Positions 45,430-54,608 are shown, counted from the stretch's first letter. The stretch is DNA of 64,000 nucleotides from Streptomyces sp. NBC_01217 (GCF_035994185.1 NZ_CP108538.1:3348001-3412000), one strand, 5' to 3'. Notes: a model not told the origin generated them from the letters alone. Made by a program: numbers and translations.

Positions 45430-47783
45430 CAGTCGGTTTCCGGGGCGCTGCCCTGTTGATTCTCGCGGTCATTCCCTGTGGCATAACCGATCCTCATCGA
45501 CTCCAGCATGTCCTGACGGAACCCTCTGTCCTCAGCAGTGGTGTGCCGGTCCAGGAACTGCTCCATCGGAGCCTCCGCCATGGCCTCACCCGAGGAGTAA
45601 ATCTTGTCCCGCTCCTCGTCGGTGAGTTCCTCGACCTTCTCCTTGTGTTTGTCCACAGAGTTGTCCGAAACATCCCCGATGACCTGACCAACGGCCTGCT
45701 CCACCGCGCCGATGCCCGTGTCGGTCGCCAGCGGAATGAGTACGGCGGCCGTGCCCACCGCAGCGGTTGCCGGAAGGAAGGCAACGCCGGCTGCAATGCC
45801 TGTCGCGGCGCCGAATTCCACCCAGCTCGACCGTTTGGCAACCGCCTTCTCATAGTCTTCGTGCGTCTTCATATTCGTGGCCTCGACCTGGTCCGCACGG
45901 GACTGGTCGAGCATGCCCTGGACCTCGGCACCAACGTGCACCGTCGACCGGGCTGCCCCCTGGTCGAACTTTCCGTCCGGACCGACCAAAGACTCCAACA
46001 GACTGGTTGAGTACACCTGCTCCGCCTTGGACAGCGTGGCGTACGCGTCCGGATGCTGTCCCAGGGTGCTGAGGAATTTGCGCACGGGATCCCGGCCGTT
46101 CCTCTCATCCGACTCCGAGAAGTCGAGGTGTCCGTCCGGGTTCTTGCTCGGCGCGAAGATGCTGTCCGGGTGATTCTTGTCCAGCGACCAGTTGATGTCG
46201 TCGATGTACCCGGCGCCCATGGTGCCGAGGCTGTCCGCCAGGGCCTCCTGATGCTTCAGCAGTCCGGCGTCTGCGCCGTACTTCTCCATCACCTGGCGCA
46301 TGACCTCCGCGTTGTCCGCATCCCGCACCACACTCGCGTCCGGATGACCGTACGGGTAACCGAGGGTTGCGGACTCCAGGGCGTGTCCAAGAGCATCCGG
46401 CATGAAGTCAGCCGTCCCCTTCGCCCCCTCCTGGGCCCCGCTTTCGGCATCCGGGAAGGACTCCCACTTCTCGTTCGCGAAGAAGTCGAGGTACTTCTCG
46501 ACAGGGTTGCCGTGCTCGTCCTTGCCCAGGTCCGCCTGCGCGCCCTTCTTGACCGTGCCGTCCTCGTTGTAGGCCGTCGGATCATCAGTGAAGAAGTGCT
46601 TGGCCGCGTCCGGGCTGTTTCCGAGCGCCTCCAGCATGGCGATGGCCGGGTCGTAGCCGGCGCCGTTGATGCCGGAGGGGTTGAACGGATTCGTGAGCAG
46701 ACCGTTCAGCACCCTGGTCCCGGCGAACATGCCCGGGTCCTTCTGGTGCAACTGGGCCACATGCTCGGCGATCGGGTTCAGAAACTTCGCGTCGTAGTTC
46801 CCGTAGCGCATGATGCCGCCGAGCAGTTGGTAGCCATATGCGGCGTCGTAGCCGTAACGCCCCGCCCCAACTGGGACGCGCTCCGTACCCAGCTTGCGCA
46901 GCTCCGGCCCCCACTCGGCGGTGAAGTCCTTGTCGTGGGACGCGGTGGCCAGGTTGAGTCCCAGGTTCTTCTGGAGGGCCTGGACGTCCTTGAGCCGCTC
47001 CTTGTCGACCTTTCCGTGCTCGTACGTATCCGTCGAGAGCTGACCGAAGAACGCGAGCGACTTCTCCGGGCCGAGCTTCTCGTAGAAGCCCTTCGCGAAA
47101 TCGGGCGAATTGCCATTGTCGTGAAGCAATTCATTGAGCGCCCGCAGCTCGGTGTGTGTGATATCGCGGCCCTTGGTGGCGAGTGCCGCGGCGCGGGCCG
47201 CCTCCTCCTGGTCCAGGTTTTCGTACTTCGGCGCACTGAAGTCGCGGCGCCCGGTGACGTTGGCCTCAAGGGCGTTCTTGAAGGCGGCGTCGGTATCGTT
47301 GCAGTTGTCAACGATGAGGTCGATCTTCTTCTGCCAGGCCTCGATCGTCTTCTTCTGCTGGCCCAGAATTTCGAAGTAGTCGGGATCCTGGTTCGGCGAG
47401 ATGCCGGATTCTTCTATCGGGTGCCGTGCCGTGACCTTGCCCTTGGCGTCGACATGGATACCGGCCGCGGGCCCCTCGTCGTCCCTGATACCGATCAGGT
47501 CGTCCTTGGCCTTCTTGATGGCCGTGTGAGCGTCTTCAAGGATCCGCTTGACGCCCTTGGCCTCGGCCGCGGCATCCTTGAACTCCTTGGCCGTCTTGCC
47601 GATGAACCCCTTGGTGACGCCCGCGTTGACGCCCTCCCACTCGGCCTTGTCCGCCTTGGCCTTCATGCCGTCCTGAGCGTCCTCGGCCAGCCGGTCCAGC
47701 TTGGCGACCATTTCCGACCAGTCATCGGCCGCCGTCTTCAGCTTGGTCACAGGCGCGTCGACGATGTCCTCGAACTTCAGCAT
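45429..47783 (-). CDS. Large WXG/LXG-like helical protein of cassette 1
   Basis: A 784-residue protein. Residues 1-100 form a WXG-like helical hairpin: a first helix with TAADDWSEMVAKLDRLAEDA, W49-E-G51 in ADKAEWEGVNAG, and a second helix with KTAKEFKDAAAEAKGVKRIL. The middle is helical and charged. Around residues 655-710 there is a hydrophobic hairpin (GIAAGVAFLPATAAVGTAAV). The cassette 2 protein at 52329 matches it in the N-terminal hairpin and overall plan. It resembles type VII secretion substrates and may belong to the DUF6571 group (from memory). Function unknown. Confidence 0.85.
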   Translation of the reverse strand: MLKFEDIVDAPVTKLKTAADDWSEMVAKLDRLAEDAQDGMKAKADKAEWEGVNAGVTKGFIGKTAKEFKDAAAEAKGVKRILEDAHTAIKKAKDDLIGIRDDEGPAAGIHVDAKGKVTARHPIEESGISPNQDPDYFEILGQQKKTIEAWQKKIDLIVDNCNDTDAAFKNALEANVTGRRDFSAPKYENLDQEEAARAAALATKGRDITHTELRALNELLHDNGNSPDFAKGFYEKLGPEKSLAFFGQLSTDTYEHGKVDKERLKDVQALQKNLGLNLATASHDKDFTAEWGPELRKLGTERVPVGAGRYGYDAAYGYQLLGGIMRYGNYDAKFLNPIAEHVAQLHQKDPGMFAGTRVLNGLLTNPFNPSGINGAGYDPAIAMLEALGNSPDAAKHFFTDDPTAYNEDGTVKKGAQADLGKDEHGNPVEKYLDFFANEKWESFPDAESGAQEGAKGTADFMPDALGHALESATLGYPYGHPDASVVRDADNAEVMRQVMEKYGADAGLLKHQEALADSLGTMGAGYIDDINWSLDKNHPDSIFAPSKNPDGHLDFSESDERNGRDPVRKFLSTLGQHPDAYATLSKAEQVYSTSLLESLVGPDGKFDQGAARSTVHVGAEVQGMLDQSRADQVEATNMKTHEDYEKAVAKRSSWVEFGAATGIAAGVAFLPATAAVGTAAVLIPLATDTGIGAVEQAVGQVIGDVSDNSVDKHKEKVEELTDEERDKIYSSGEAMAEAPMEQFLDRHTTAEDRGFRQDMLESMRIGYATGNDRENQQGSAPETD

Positions 47784-47802
47784 GTACTGGTTCCCCCGCG
47801 TA

Positions 47803-48237
47803 CTACTTCAGATACTCGTTGAGCTTGGAAACAGAGAGCAGATCGCCACCGATCTGGACATCGTCCTTCGCATGGGCGGATTTCGTGTAGTCGAGATGGT
47901 TCGAGATCTGCGAACAGGCGTCGAGCAGGGTATGCAGATGCGTGTTCCACCGGTCGTGGACCTTCAGAAGTGCGGATCCACTCTCGAAGCTGCCGTTGGT
48001 GAGCGCGATCGCCGCATCGAAAGTCGAAGGCCGGGCGTGGTCGCCGTCCTTGGACAGCCGGGTACGCAGGTCGTAGGCATCATGTCCGATTGCACCGAGG
48101 TCGTCCCGATTGACAGCCAGGTCCGGGGCAGCGGGGCCGCTCTGCCCTCCACTGCCACCACCGGTGCTGTTGAGTCGCATATCGACCCGTTGCACCGATT
48201 CCGCCCGAAGCGCCGCCCATTCCGCGTCGAACGTCAC
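47803..48237 (-). CDS. Small helical protein of cassette 1
   Basis: A 144-residue protein. GTG 48237 is chosen because GGGGGA precedes it and the sequence VTFDAEWAALRAESVQRVDM then aligns with its paralogue at 54609 ([13 protein letters not shown]). Shared motifs with that paralogue are DLGAIGHDAY versus [10 protein letters not shown] and [13 protein letters not shown] versus [13 protein letters not shown]. It is all helical, has no signal peptide, and lies 19 bases upstream of the large gene. It may be an EsxA-like partner or chaperone; this is inferred. Confidence 0.82.
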   Translation of the reverse strand: MTFDAEWAALRAESVQRVDMRLNSTGGGSGGQSGPAAPDLAVNRDDLGAIGHDAYDLRTRLSKDGDHARPSTFDAAIALTNGSFESGSALLKVHDRWNTHLHTLLDACSQISNHLDYTKSAHAKDDVQIGGDLLSVSKLNEYLK

Positions 48238-48450
48238 GTTTTCCCCCGTATCCACATCCCTGGCGCTGCCGAAGCCTCGGCTCCGCATTCATCAACCACC
48301 CACGCTATCCAGTCGGATCCGCCCGCGGGAGCCGGGGGTCGGAGCCGGGGCCGAAAATGAGCGACAGCCTCTTCTCCACACCCCCGGCACCATCTCGGCT
48401 CGCCCGGTGGCAAATTGGGACTGCACATTCGCGTGGAAGGAGGGCCCGAG

Positions 48451-48558
48451 ATGCCCGCAGCAGTGCCGTTGCCAATCGAAATCCGCCCCCCGGAACGCCG
48501 ATTCCCGGCCCGTCCGAAGAAGCCGACGCTCACCACCACCACCGGGGCGGGGATCTGA
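48451..48558 (+). CDS. Small ORF coupled to the following gene
   Basis: Encodes 35 residues (MPAAVPLPIEIRPPERRFPA, then RPKKPTLTTTTGAGI). A strong ribosome site GGAAGGAGGG lies 7-16 bases upstream, and its TGA is followed two bases later by the ATG of the next gene, so coupling is likely. The rest of the 323-base gap from 48238 shows no other element. No family known. Confidence 0.5.
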   Translation: MPAAVPLPIEIRPPERRFPARPKKPTLTTTTGAGI

Positions 48559-48560
48559 CG

Positions 48561-49076
48561 ATGGGGCGCCTCCGGGACACATACATGGGCACCAAGCACC
48601 CAGCCAGTGACGTCGCACCGCTTCCCGCCCTGGAAGTCCGGGCCACACTGCTCGCGCTCAACGGCACAGACGTGCCGTTCGCCGTGCGCAACGCCCGCCC
48701 TGAGGAAAAGGCCGATCTGGTCGCGGAGTGGCGGATCCTGCTGCCTGCCGTGGGTTCCGCCTCCTCCCGCATACAGCTGGAGCGGACCCTCAAGATCCGC
48801 ATGCGTCTGGTCCACACGAAGCGCGAGGTGCGGAGCCTCGACGAGCAGTGGGAGAAGACGCGGATCGGGGATCCATCAGGGCCTGCCGTATCGCGCAAGT
48901 ACGGTCGCGGCCCGGCGCCCACGGTCTCCAAGGAGTGGACGTACGAGCGAGGGCCCGACGGCCACCGGCGCAAGGTCGAGACGTTCGGCTTCGACTCGCA
49001 GGAGATGAAGAATCCCCTGCGGAACGCGGTCCTCAACGCGGGATGGACCTGGCGCGGAGTGCTGTTCAAGCTCTGA
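48561..49076 (+). CDS. Hypothetical protein (Streptomyces MGRLRDTYMGTKHP family)
   Basis: A 171-residue protein starting MGRLRDTYMGTKHPASDVAP. Variants of this start recur in Streptomyces genomes as I recall. The middle is rich in charged helices and strands (DLVAEWRILLPAV; LKIRMRLVHTKREVRSLDEQ), and the end GWTWRGVLFKL is tryptophan-rich. Homologues I remember differ in the middle part, so this member may have diverged. Function unknown. It follows the small ORF at 48451. Confidence 0.72.
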   Translation: MGRLRDTYMGTKHPASDVAPLPALEVRATLLALNGTDVPFAVRNARPEEKADLVAEWRILLPAVGSASSRIQLERTLKIRMRLVHTKREVRSLDEQWEKTRIGDPSGPAVSRKYGRGPAPTVSKEWTYERGPDGHRRKVETFGFDSQEMKNPLRNAVLNAGWTWRGVLFKL

Positions 49077-49221
49077 CCGGTCTTCCGCCGGCGCCGCGCG
49101 CCGGAACACCGCTGCATGACAAAAGAGCCGCCCGGCCGCTGACACACCAGGCATCCTCGGATGGGAGGGGACCTACCAAATCACCGGAGGTACGGTCAGG
49201 CTCGGCTTACTGGTCATCTCA

Positions 49222-49452
49222 ATGCTTGTCGCGATGCTCGCCCTGGCTGTGGCTTGGACGACCATCGGAATCCACGCCCTCCTGCTCGGCCGCATGCCGG
49301 GTCGCCGGCTTCAGCGACATGTCCGACAGCCCAGGCTCTGGGGAGCGGGTGCGCTGCTCATGGTGCTCAGCTTGTACGCCCACTCGCCCTCACTTCTCGC
49401 CATCGGCATCGGCCTCGTCGCGTTGGGGCATGTGGTGAAACCAACGCGTTGA
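49222..49452 (+). CDS. Small membrane protein
   Basis: A 76-residue protein with two hydrophobic segments (MLVAMLALAVAWTTIGIHAL and LWGAGALLMVLSLYAHSPSL LAIGIGLVALG) separated by a basic loop. No ribosome site lies at a normal distance from this ATG (GGAGG is about 34 bases upstream), so the start may be non-standard or the gene damaged. Family not recognised. Confidence 0.5.
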   Translation: MLVAMLALAVAWTTIGIHALLLGRMPGRRLQRHVRQPRLWGAGALLMVLSLYAHSPSLLAIGIGLVALGHVVKPTR

Positions 49453-49504
49453 ATCATTCCGTGCGCGCCGATACTCAGTCCGCCTGGGCTGCCGCACAGA
49501 TACT

Positions 49505-50080
49505 TCAGCACAGCTCCGCCGCATCCATCACCCGTGCCCGGTCGAGCCCCGCGAGCACCGCGTCGACCGTCTGCTCCACACTCTGCCCGGTCGTATCGAG
49601 CCAGAGCCCGATCCGCGGCGTCTCCTCCCGGAGCACCCGGTCCAGCGACTCCACCGTCCACCCGGCCCCGTAGCCGCTCTTGCCCCGCCCGGCCTCCCGT
49701 TCGGCAACGGCTCGCGGCTCGGGGGCGAGCACGACCACGTACAGCGGCCGGGTCCGCACGCGTTCGACGTACGCGGCCAACTCCTCCCCCAGCACCACGT
49801 CCTGCATCACGACGGTCCACCCCCCGCCCGCGTACGCGTCGGCCGTCATCGCCGACAGCCGGTACCGGAGCCGGAGTTGGGCGAGAGCCTCCTCGTACGC
49901 CCCCGGCACCATCTCGGCCCGTCCGGACACCACCATCCGCCGGAAGACGTCCCCACGCACATGAACGGCCCGCGGCAGCCGCTCGGCGAGGCCCTGGGCA
50001 ACGGTGGACTTCCCCGAGGCCATCACGCCGGTGATGACGACAACGGCGGGGCCGGGGTCAGCAGTTCGCGACACGCTCAC
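49505..50080 (-). CDS. P-loop kinase/phosphotransferase-like ATPase
   Basis: A 191-residue protein with Walker A GVMASGKSTVAQGLAERLPR, then an adenylate-kinase-like plan (RGDVFRRMVVSGRAEMVPG, VVMQDVVLGEELAAYVERVR). It resembles the AAA_33 group that includes chloramphenicol phosphotransferase and small-molecule kinases. The acceptor substrate is unknown. GTG 50080 (two GTG codons close together) is chosen by the length of the beta strand before Walker A. Confidence 0.8.
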   Translation of the reverse strand: MSVSRTADPGPAVVVITGVMASGKSTVAQGLAERLPRAVHVRGDVFRRMVVSGRAEMVPGAYEEALAQLRLRYRLSAMTADAYAGGGWTVVMQDVVLGEELAAYVERVRTRPLYVVVLAPEPRAVAEREAGRGKSGYGAGWTVESLDRVLREETPRIGLWLDTTGQSVEQTVDAVLAGLDRARVMDAAELC

Positions 50081-50082
50081 GG

Positions 50083-50331
50083 TCAGCCCTCGATGGCATG
50101 TGCCAGGAAGGCGGTCCAGGCGGCGGAGGCGACGGCGAAGGTGGGGCCGTCGGTGACCTTGGAGTCGCGAACGTGGACGGCGTGAGGGCAAGCGGCCACC
50201 TCGACGCATGCCTCGCCCTCGTTATTGCTGTAGCTGGACTTGCGCCAGTCGTAGGCGACTTCGATACAGGCGCCGCCCTCGTTGTTGCTGTAGCTGGACT
50301 TGAACCAGGAGAGCTCGGGCCCGGTGGTCAC
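50083..50331 (-). CDS. DUF397 protein with duplicated core
   Basis: An 82-residue protein. The DUF397 motif WxKSSYSNNEGGACIEVA appears twice in succession (WFKSSYSNNEGGACIEVA, then WRKSSYSNNEGEACVEVA), followed once by HVRDSKVTDGPTFAVASAAW. The repeat is near-exact at DNA level over about 60 bases, so it is a recent tandem duplication. DUF397 genes follow XRE/DUF5753 regulators in Streptomyces, as here (4-base overlap), and behave as small antitoxin-like or developmental partners. Confidence 0.9.
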   Translation of the reverse strand: MTTGPELSWFKSSYSNNEGGACIEVAYDWRKSSYSNNEGEACVEVAACPHAVHVRDSKVTDGPTFAVASAAWTAFLAHAIEG

Positions 50332-51161
50332 AGTTGTCTCGCCTTCGTTTCGATGATCTCCGCCGACTTCCAGGGGGTGAGCGCCTGGGCCCGCAGGATT
50401 CCGAAGAGGTCGAACGTATCGCCCACCTGCTCCGGCCTGGAGATCAACCTATCGCCGCCCTGGCTCTCCGCGAACACCAGATTGCGGCCTTCCGCCGTGC
50501 ACATCAACTGCATTGGCCCGTTCAATCCCGCGTGCGTGTGCTGATCCGCAGGCATCACCTGCACCGTGAGGTGGTTCATCCGCCCCATGCAATCCAGCAG
50601 ATGCAACAGCTGCTCCTTCAGCACCGCAGCGCCGCCGAGCGTCCGGTCCAGGACCGACTCCTCGATGACGAGCCCCACGTGTGGCGGAGGCGTACGCATC
50701 AGCACCGCCTGCCGTTCCAGCCGCGCCTCGACGTGCCGGACGACCTCGTCCTCGGTGTAGGCGGGTTTGCGTGACCGGTACAGGGCGTACGCGTACGCCT
50801 CCGTCTGAAGCAGCCCCGGAATCAGCATCGTCTCGTACGCGCTGATGACCCGCGCCTTCCGTTCCAGCCGCGCCCAGTCCAGGAACTTCGCCGGGTACTT
50901 CTCCTCGTCGATCAGCTCGATGCACGCCTTCAGCGCACCCCCCGCGACGAAGACCCGGTCCGCGTCGGCCAGTAACTCCAGCGTCGGGATGCGCTCCGCC
51001 CGCTCGGCCGCACCCATCAGCGACTCGGAGATCAACAGCCTGTCCGCAGCGTCCTTCTGCGTGAGCGCCGCCCGTACCCGGTGGATACGGATCAGTTCGC
51101 CCACAAGCCTCCGCACCTGTGACGGCTCACCACTCGTCCCCACAGTCACCACCACCCTCAC
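50328..51161 (-). CDS. XRE family regulator with DUF5753 domain
   Basis: A 277-residue protein with an N-terminal helix-turn-helix (VGELIRIHRVRAALTQKDAA, then LISESLMGAAERAERIPTLE) and a C-terminal DUF5753 ligand-like domain (IPGLLQTEAYAYALYRSRKP, MNHLTVQVMPADQHTHAGLN, LVFAESQGGDRLISRPEQVG). This is the WhiJ-like architecture that Streptomyces pairs with DUF397 genes. Several GTG starts lie close together at the 5' end, so the exact start is open. Confidence 0.92.
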   Translation of the reverse strand: MRVVVTVGTSGEPSQVRRLVGELIRIHRVRAALTQKDAADRLLISESLMGAAERAERIPTLELLADADRVFVAGGALKACIELIDEEKYPAKFLDWARLERKARVISAYETMLIPGLLQTEAYAYALYRSRKPAYTEDEVVRHVEARLERQAVLMRTPPPHVGLVIEESVLDRTLGGAAVLKEQLLHLLDCMGRMNHLTVQVMPADQHTHAGLNGPMQLMCTAEGRNLVFAESQGGDRLISRPEQVGDTFDLFGILRAQALTPWKSAEIIETKARQL

Positions 51162-51227
51162 TACATCCCCTCGATGTGGACCGCGTCCTCCTGGTCACGC
51201 TACGCAGCCATCGGAATCCTTGGGGTC

Positions 51228-51635
51228 ATGACGAGCAAGGAACTCCCCGAATGGGTACCCGCCACCGGGCACCAACTCCACCTGACCGGCATCCACTTCG
51301 ACGCGATCCGACTGCGGGGCATACGGGGCGAGGCGGTGCTGCACCACCTCGGAACTTTCACCGAGGGCGAACCGGGCCCGGTCGTACGGGAGCTGGCGGG
51401 CGGAAGGTGGATGTACTTCCTGATCCCGCCCGGGTCGAGCAAGGAGTACGACTGGCCGCCGGGCGCCAGATGCTTCGGGCCGGCCGCCAGGGACCAGTAC
51501 GTGGGAATCCCCGCATCGACCGGCAACACGTACCCACTGAGTTGGCGGTGCGGGGCGCCGCAGCAAGGGGAGTTTGTGGACGCGGAGTTGCTGTACGGGT
51601 TGGTGATGGCTCAGTTGGCCCCGGAGGAGGGGTGA
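51228..51635 (+). CDS. Hypothetical protein
   Basis: A 135-residue protein (MTSKELPEWVPATGHQLHLT, GRWMYFLIPPGSSKEYDWPP, ASTGNTYPLSWRCGAP) with a beta-rich pattern and no membrane segment. It is divergent from the XRE regulator. ATG 51228 is preferred over one 18 codons upstream. I do not recognise the family, though similar small proteins often neighbour XRE/DUF397 pairs. Confidence 0.65.
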   Translation: MTSKELPEWVPATGHQLHLTGIHFDAIRLRGIRGEAVLHHLGTFTEGEPGPVVRELAGGRWMYFLIPPGSSKEYDWPPGARCFGPAARDQYVGIPASTGNTYPLSWRCGAPQQGEFVDAELLYGLVMAQLAPEEG

Positions 51636-51744
51636 GACGGGCGCGGAGAGGACCGCACGACCGAATCGGCAGACGTACTGTCGGCCGAACCACCGGCGCA
51701 GATCGCTCCAGCTCGCCTGATCGCGCGAAGTCCCGTTCGCGCTT

Positions 51745-52326
51745 CTAGGCTGTGCAGTCGTACTGCTCGGTGAGGTTGTCGATGCCCTCCAGGAGGATGG
51801 TGCGGCTTTTGGAGATCAGAGCTGCCGTGTCCCAGTTCTCCTTGACCAGGACGCCCGGGGCGATCTTCAGAGTCACGGTGACGTGAGGGGCGCTGGTTCC
51901 CATGGGTCTGGCGCAGGAGGCGGGGAGCTGGACTTCGCTCTGGCGCGGCCCGATCCAGCCGGACTGCCCGCCGCCGACCGGGGTTGCGTCCTTGGCGGGC
52001 TTGTTGAGGGTGTCGGTCGGCCGCACGTCGAGGGTGTACTGAAGCCGGTCCGCCGCGTCCCCTTCGGGGTCCCGGTTGACGAAGCAGATGGTGGAGAAGA
52101 CCGGGTCCGACGCCTTGGACGCGGATCCGTCCGCCGTCTCCTCGTCGACGGTGAGGCGGCCTCCGTTGCCGTCGTTCAGGAGACCCGCGGTCTTTTTGGT
52201 GAGCATGCCCAGGCACAGATTGCGTGCGCGCAGGTCCTTCAGCGGACTGGGCCACAGCTGGACGGCGGCCACGACGGCCGCCGCGACCACGAGTGCGGCT
52301 GGCAGGATCAGGTACTTCCGGTTCAT
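51745..52326 (-). CDS. Membrane-anchored extracytoplasmic protein of cassette 2
   Basis: A 193-residue protein with an N-terminal membrane helix (YLILPAALVVAAAVVAAVQL) and a soluble domain containing ARNLCLGMLTKKTAGLLNDG and three further cysteines (STICFVNRD, LPASCARPM, EQYDCTA). It starts two bases after the stop of the large cassette 2 gene. It occupies the same place as the cassette 1 protein at 44677, with matching early cysteine context, but uses an uncleaved anchor rather than a lipobox. Confidence 0.8.
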   Translation of the reverse strand: MNRKYLILPAALVVAAAVVAAVQLWPSPLKDLRARNLCLGMLTKKTAGLLNDGNGGRLTVDEETADGSASKASDPVFSTICFVNRDPEGDAADRLQYTLDVRPTDTLNKPAKDATPVGGGQSGWIGPRQSEVQLPASCARPMGTSAPHVTVTLKIAPGVLVKENWDTAALISKSRTILLEGIDNLTEQYDCTA

Positions 52327-52328
52327 CG

Positions 52329-54596
52329 CTACGGCTGGCCCATCTTCATGTCGGCGTCCTTGATGCCGCTCTGGTACCACTGCTGGGCAGTCGGCTGAAG
52401 GCCGTCCTCGTACTCGCCGGGGCTCACGTCCAGTTCCGACTCCTTGATCCCCTTTGCCATCGCTGTCCCCCGCAGCATGGCGTACATCTGACGCTCGCCG
52501 TTGTCGTAGTGGTTGATCATGTTGTTGCGGGTTTCGGCATCGACCTTGGCGTTCAGCTCGTTCATGTATGCGGCCGTGCCGACGTCGACCGTGCGCTGGA
52601 TGGCGTCGCCAGCGATAGGGATGGCTGTCAGGGGCGCGCCGATGATGTGGTAGTTCATCATCTTGTTCCAGCCGTTCGCGTCCTTCTGCGCCTGGCCGAG
52701 GTCGTAGATGATGTCGCCTCGCACACCGTCGATGTGGCCCAGTACCGCCGCGGACTGCTTGATCCAGGCACGCAGCTCGGGGTCCTCCTTCCGGTACGAG
52801 TCCGCCGGGAAGCGGTCGAGCCCGTCGGCGATGACCGTGCTCTGCGCATTGTGGATGACGCCGAAGGCGTTCGGGTCCTCGGCCGTGGACCGGATGATCC
52901 GGGTGAGGGCACCCCGATCGATGTCGAGGTTGTTGAAGTCGGTGGGCCCGTCCATGCTCTTGCCAAGTATCTGGTGCACGTCGGAGGCGTAGTCGGCGAT
53001 CATGTCGCCCATGGGCACGCGCATGGGGAGGGGGACGGCGCTCTGGTCCTTCTTCGTCGCCTCGGCGTACTCGTCCATCACCCGCTCGAAGATCGCTGTC
53101 TGCGCACCGTCGTGGTGGGCGGGAATGGGGTGCAGAGGGGTACCCGGCGCCCGGCCGGTCGCCGCCGCCTCCAGCGCTGCCCCGAACTCGGCGCGAGCCG
53201 AGGTGTACTGGGACTCGGGCGGCATCTTGTTCTCGACGTCTCCGCCGGGCCAGTGCCGGTCTTCCATGAAGTACTTCAGATTGTCCGTGGTGTTCGGGTC
53301 GAAGTAGTGGGTGGAGGCGGACGGGTTGCGGCTCATCGCGTTCAGCAGGCCCTTCATCGGGTCCTCCTGCGTCCCCTGCCAGTTCTTCATGACGCCGTCG
53401 TACGCGTCCTTGTCGTTGGTCTCCCACTCGCGGATGGAGTCGCCGACCTCGGTCAGGAAGGCTGCGCTGTAGACCGGGTCGTCCTTGTCCTTGCTCCAGG
53501 GGGAGGACCCCTTGACGTTCGGGTCGTACGTCGAGTCTCCGGCGTCGGCGGCCATCAGGTGAGTGAGGGCGTTCCAGCCCGCAGCCCCGCCTTTGAGCGC
53601 CCCGGGGTGCCGGTCGGGCAGGCCGTTGCCGTCGCGGGCCATGGCGACGAGTCGGTCGGTCCAGGCGGAGGTGACGCCGCCGGGCGACCCGATCGGGGAG
53701 TCGGGGCCGGTGGCGGTGGCGGTGGCGGTGGCGGTGGCGGTGGCGGTGGCGAGGCTACCGGACAGGGCTTTGTAGAGGCGGGCATCGGTGGCGGAGACCT
53801 GGCCGTCGCGGCCACCGCCCTCCAGGCCGCCGGCGAGCAGCAGCAGCGCCTCCTGGTCCTCGCGGCCGTTGTAGCTGAGGTTCTGCATGAGCTCGGCGGA
53901 GAACGCCGGCGAGTCCTGCCCGCCCTCGACGAGCGTGAGAAGCCGCTCGCGCTCCTTGCCGTCGAGGTAGTCCCACCGGGCGTAGAGCTTGGCAGCCTCG
54001 CGACCGTTCTCCGCCTGCTGCTTCTCCTCGGCACGCATCTTCTTGGCGTCGGCGACACCGCCGAGGTCCGTGCTGCCGAAGTCGTTGGGGTGGTTCCGGA
54101 TCAGCGCCCGCAGACCCCAGGCACAGAGCTCATCGACCTCGTTGGCGCGCTGCAGGATGCCTTCGAGCTTGCTGCGCAGTGCGTCGAACTGCGCTTCGGT
54201 GGCGATGGGTTCAGTGCTGTCCTTGGACCTGTGGTCGGGGTGGACGCGGTGACTGAGGACGCCGTTGGGGTAGATGGTGATGCCCGGCGGCGGGTTCTCG
54301 TAGGTGTCCTTGAGGTCGTCCTGGGCGAACTTGAGAAGGGCGTGGGCGTCCTTCAGGAGGTCGCGTACGGACTCGGCCTCGGTGACGGCGTCGCTGAACT
54401 CCTTCGCGGTCTTGGTGACGAACTCCTTGGTGACGGTGGCGTTCTCGCCCTTCCAGGTGGACTTGTCGGCCTTGGTCTTCATGGCCGACGCATCGGTCTG
54501 GAGGGCCGTCAGCTTGCCGATCATCTCGGTCCACTGGGTGGCGGCGGTGTCGAGCGGGCCGAGTCTGGCGTTGAGGAGCTGCTCGAAGGTGGGCAT
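52329..54596 (-). CDS. Large WXG/LXG-like helical protein of cassette 2
   Basis: A 755-residue paralogue of the protein at 45429. The N-terminal hairpin aligns directly: DTAATQWTEMIGKLTALQTD, W48-K-G50 in ADKSTWKGENATVTKEF, KTAKEFSDAVTEAESVRDLL. A moderately hydrophobic stretch near the C-terminus (HIIGAPLTAIPIAGDA) corresponds to the hydrophobic hairpin of cassette 1. About residues 280-300 an Ala-Thr repeat is encoded by seven GCCACC hexamers. No catalytic motif is recognised. Secretion by a type VII system is inferred from the WXG-like hairpin. Confidence 0.85.
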   Translation of the reverse strand: MPTFEQLLNARLGPLDTAATQWTEMIGKLTALQTDASAMKTKADKSTWKGENATVTKEFVTKTAKEFSDAVTEAESVRDLLKDAHALLKFAQDDLKDTYENPPPGITIYPNGVLSHRVHPDHRSKDSTEPIATEAQFDALRSKLEGILQRANEVDELCAWGLRALIRNHPNDFGSTDLGGVADAKKMRAEEKQQAENGREAAKLYARWDYLDGKERERLLTLVEGGQDSPAFSAELMQNLSYNGREDQEALLLLAGGLEGGGRDGQVSATDARLYKALSGSLATATATATATATATGPDSPIGSPGGVTSAWTDRLVAMARDGNGLPDRHPGALKGGAAGWNALTHLMAADAGDSTYDPNVKGSSPWSKDKDDPVYSAAFLTEVGDSIREWETNDKDAYDGVMKNWQGTQEDPMKGLLNAMSRNPSASTHYFDPNTTDNLKYFMEDRHWPGGDVENKMPPESQYTSARAEFGAALEAAATGRAPGTPLHPIPAHHDGAQTAIFERVMDEYAEATKKDQSAVPLPMRVPMGDMIADYASDVHQILGKSMDGPTDFNNLDIDRGALTRIIRSTAEDPNAFGVIHNAQSTVIADGLDRFPADSYRKEDPELRAWIKQSAAVLGHIDGVRGDIIYDLGQAQKDANGWNKMMNYHIIGAPLTAIPIAGDAIQRTVDVGTAAYMNELNAKVDAETRNNMINHYDNGERQMYAMLRGTAMAKGIKESELDVSPGEYEDGLQPTAQQWYQSGIKDADMKMGQP
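53709..53750 (+). repeat. Hexanucleotide microsatellite (GGTGGC)x7
   Basis: Seven exact GGTGGC units inside the large cassette 2 gene encode alternating Ala-Thr on the minus strand. Gain or loss of units would change length without breaking the frame. Confidence 0.95.
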
Positions 54597-54608
54597 GGCG
54601 GCAGCTCC

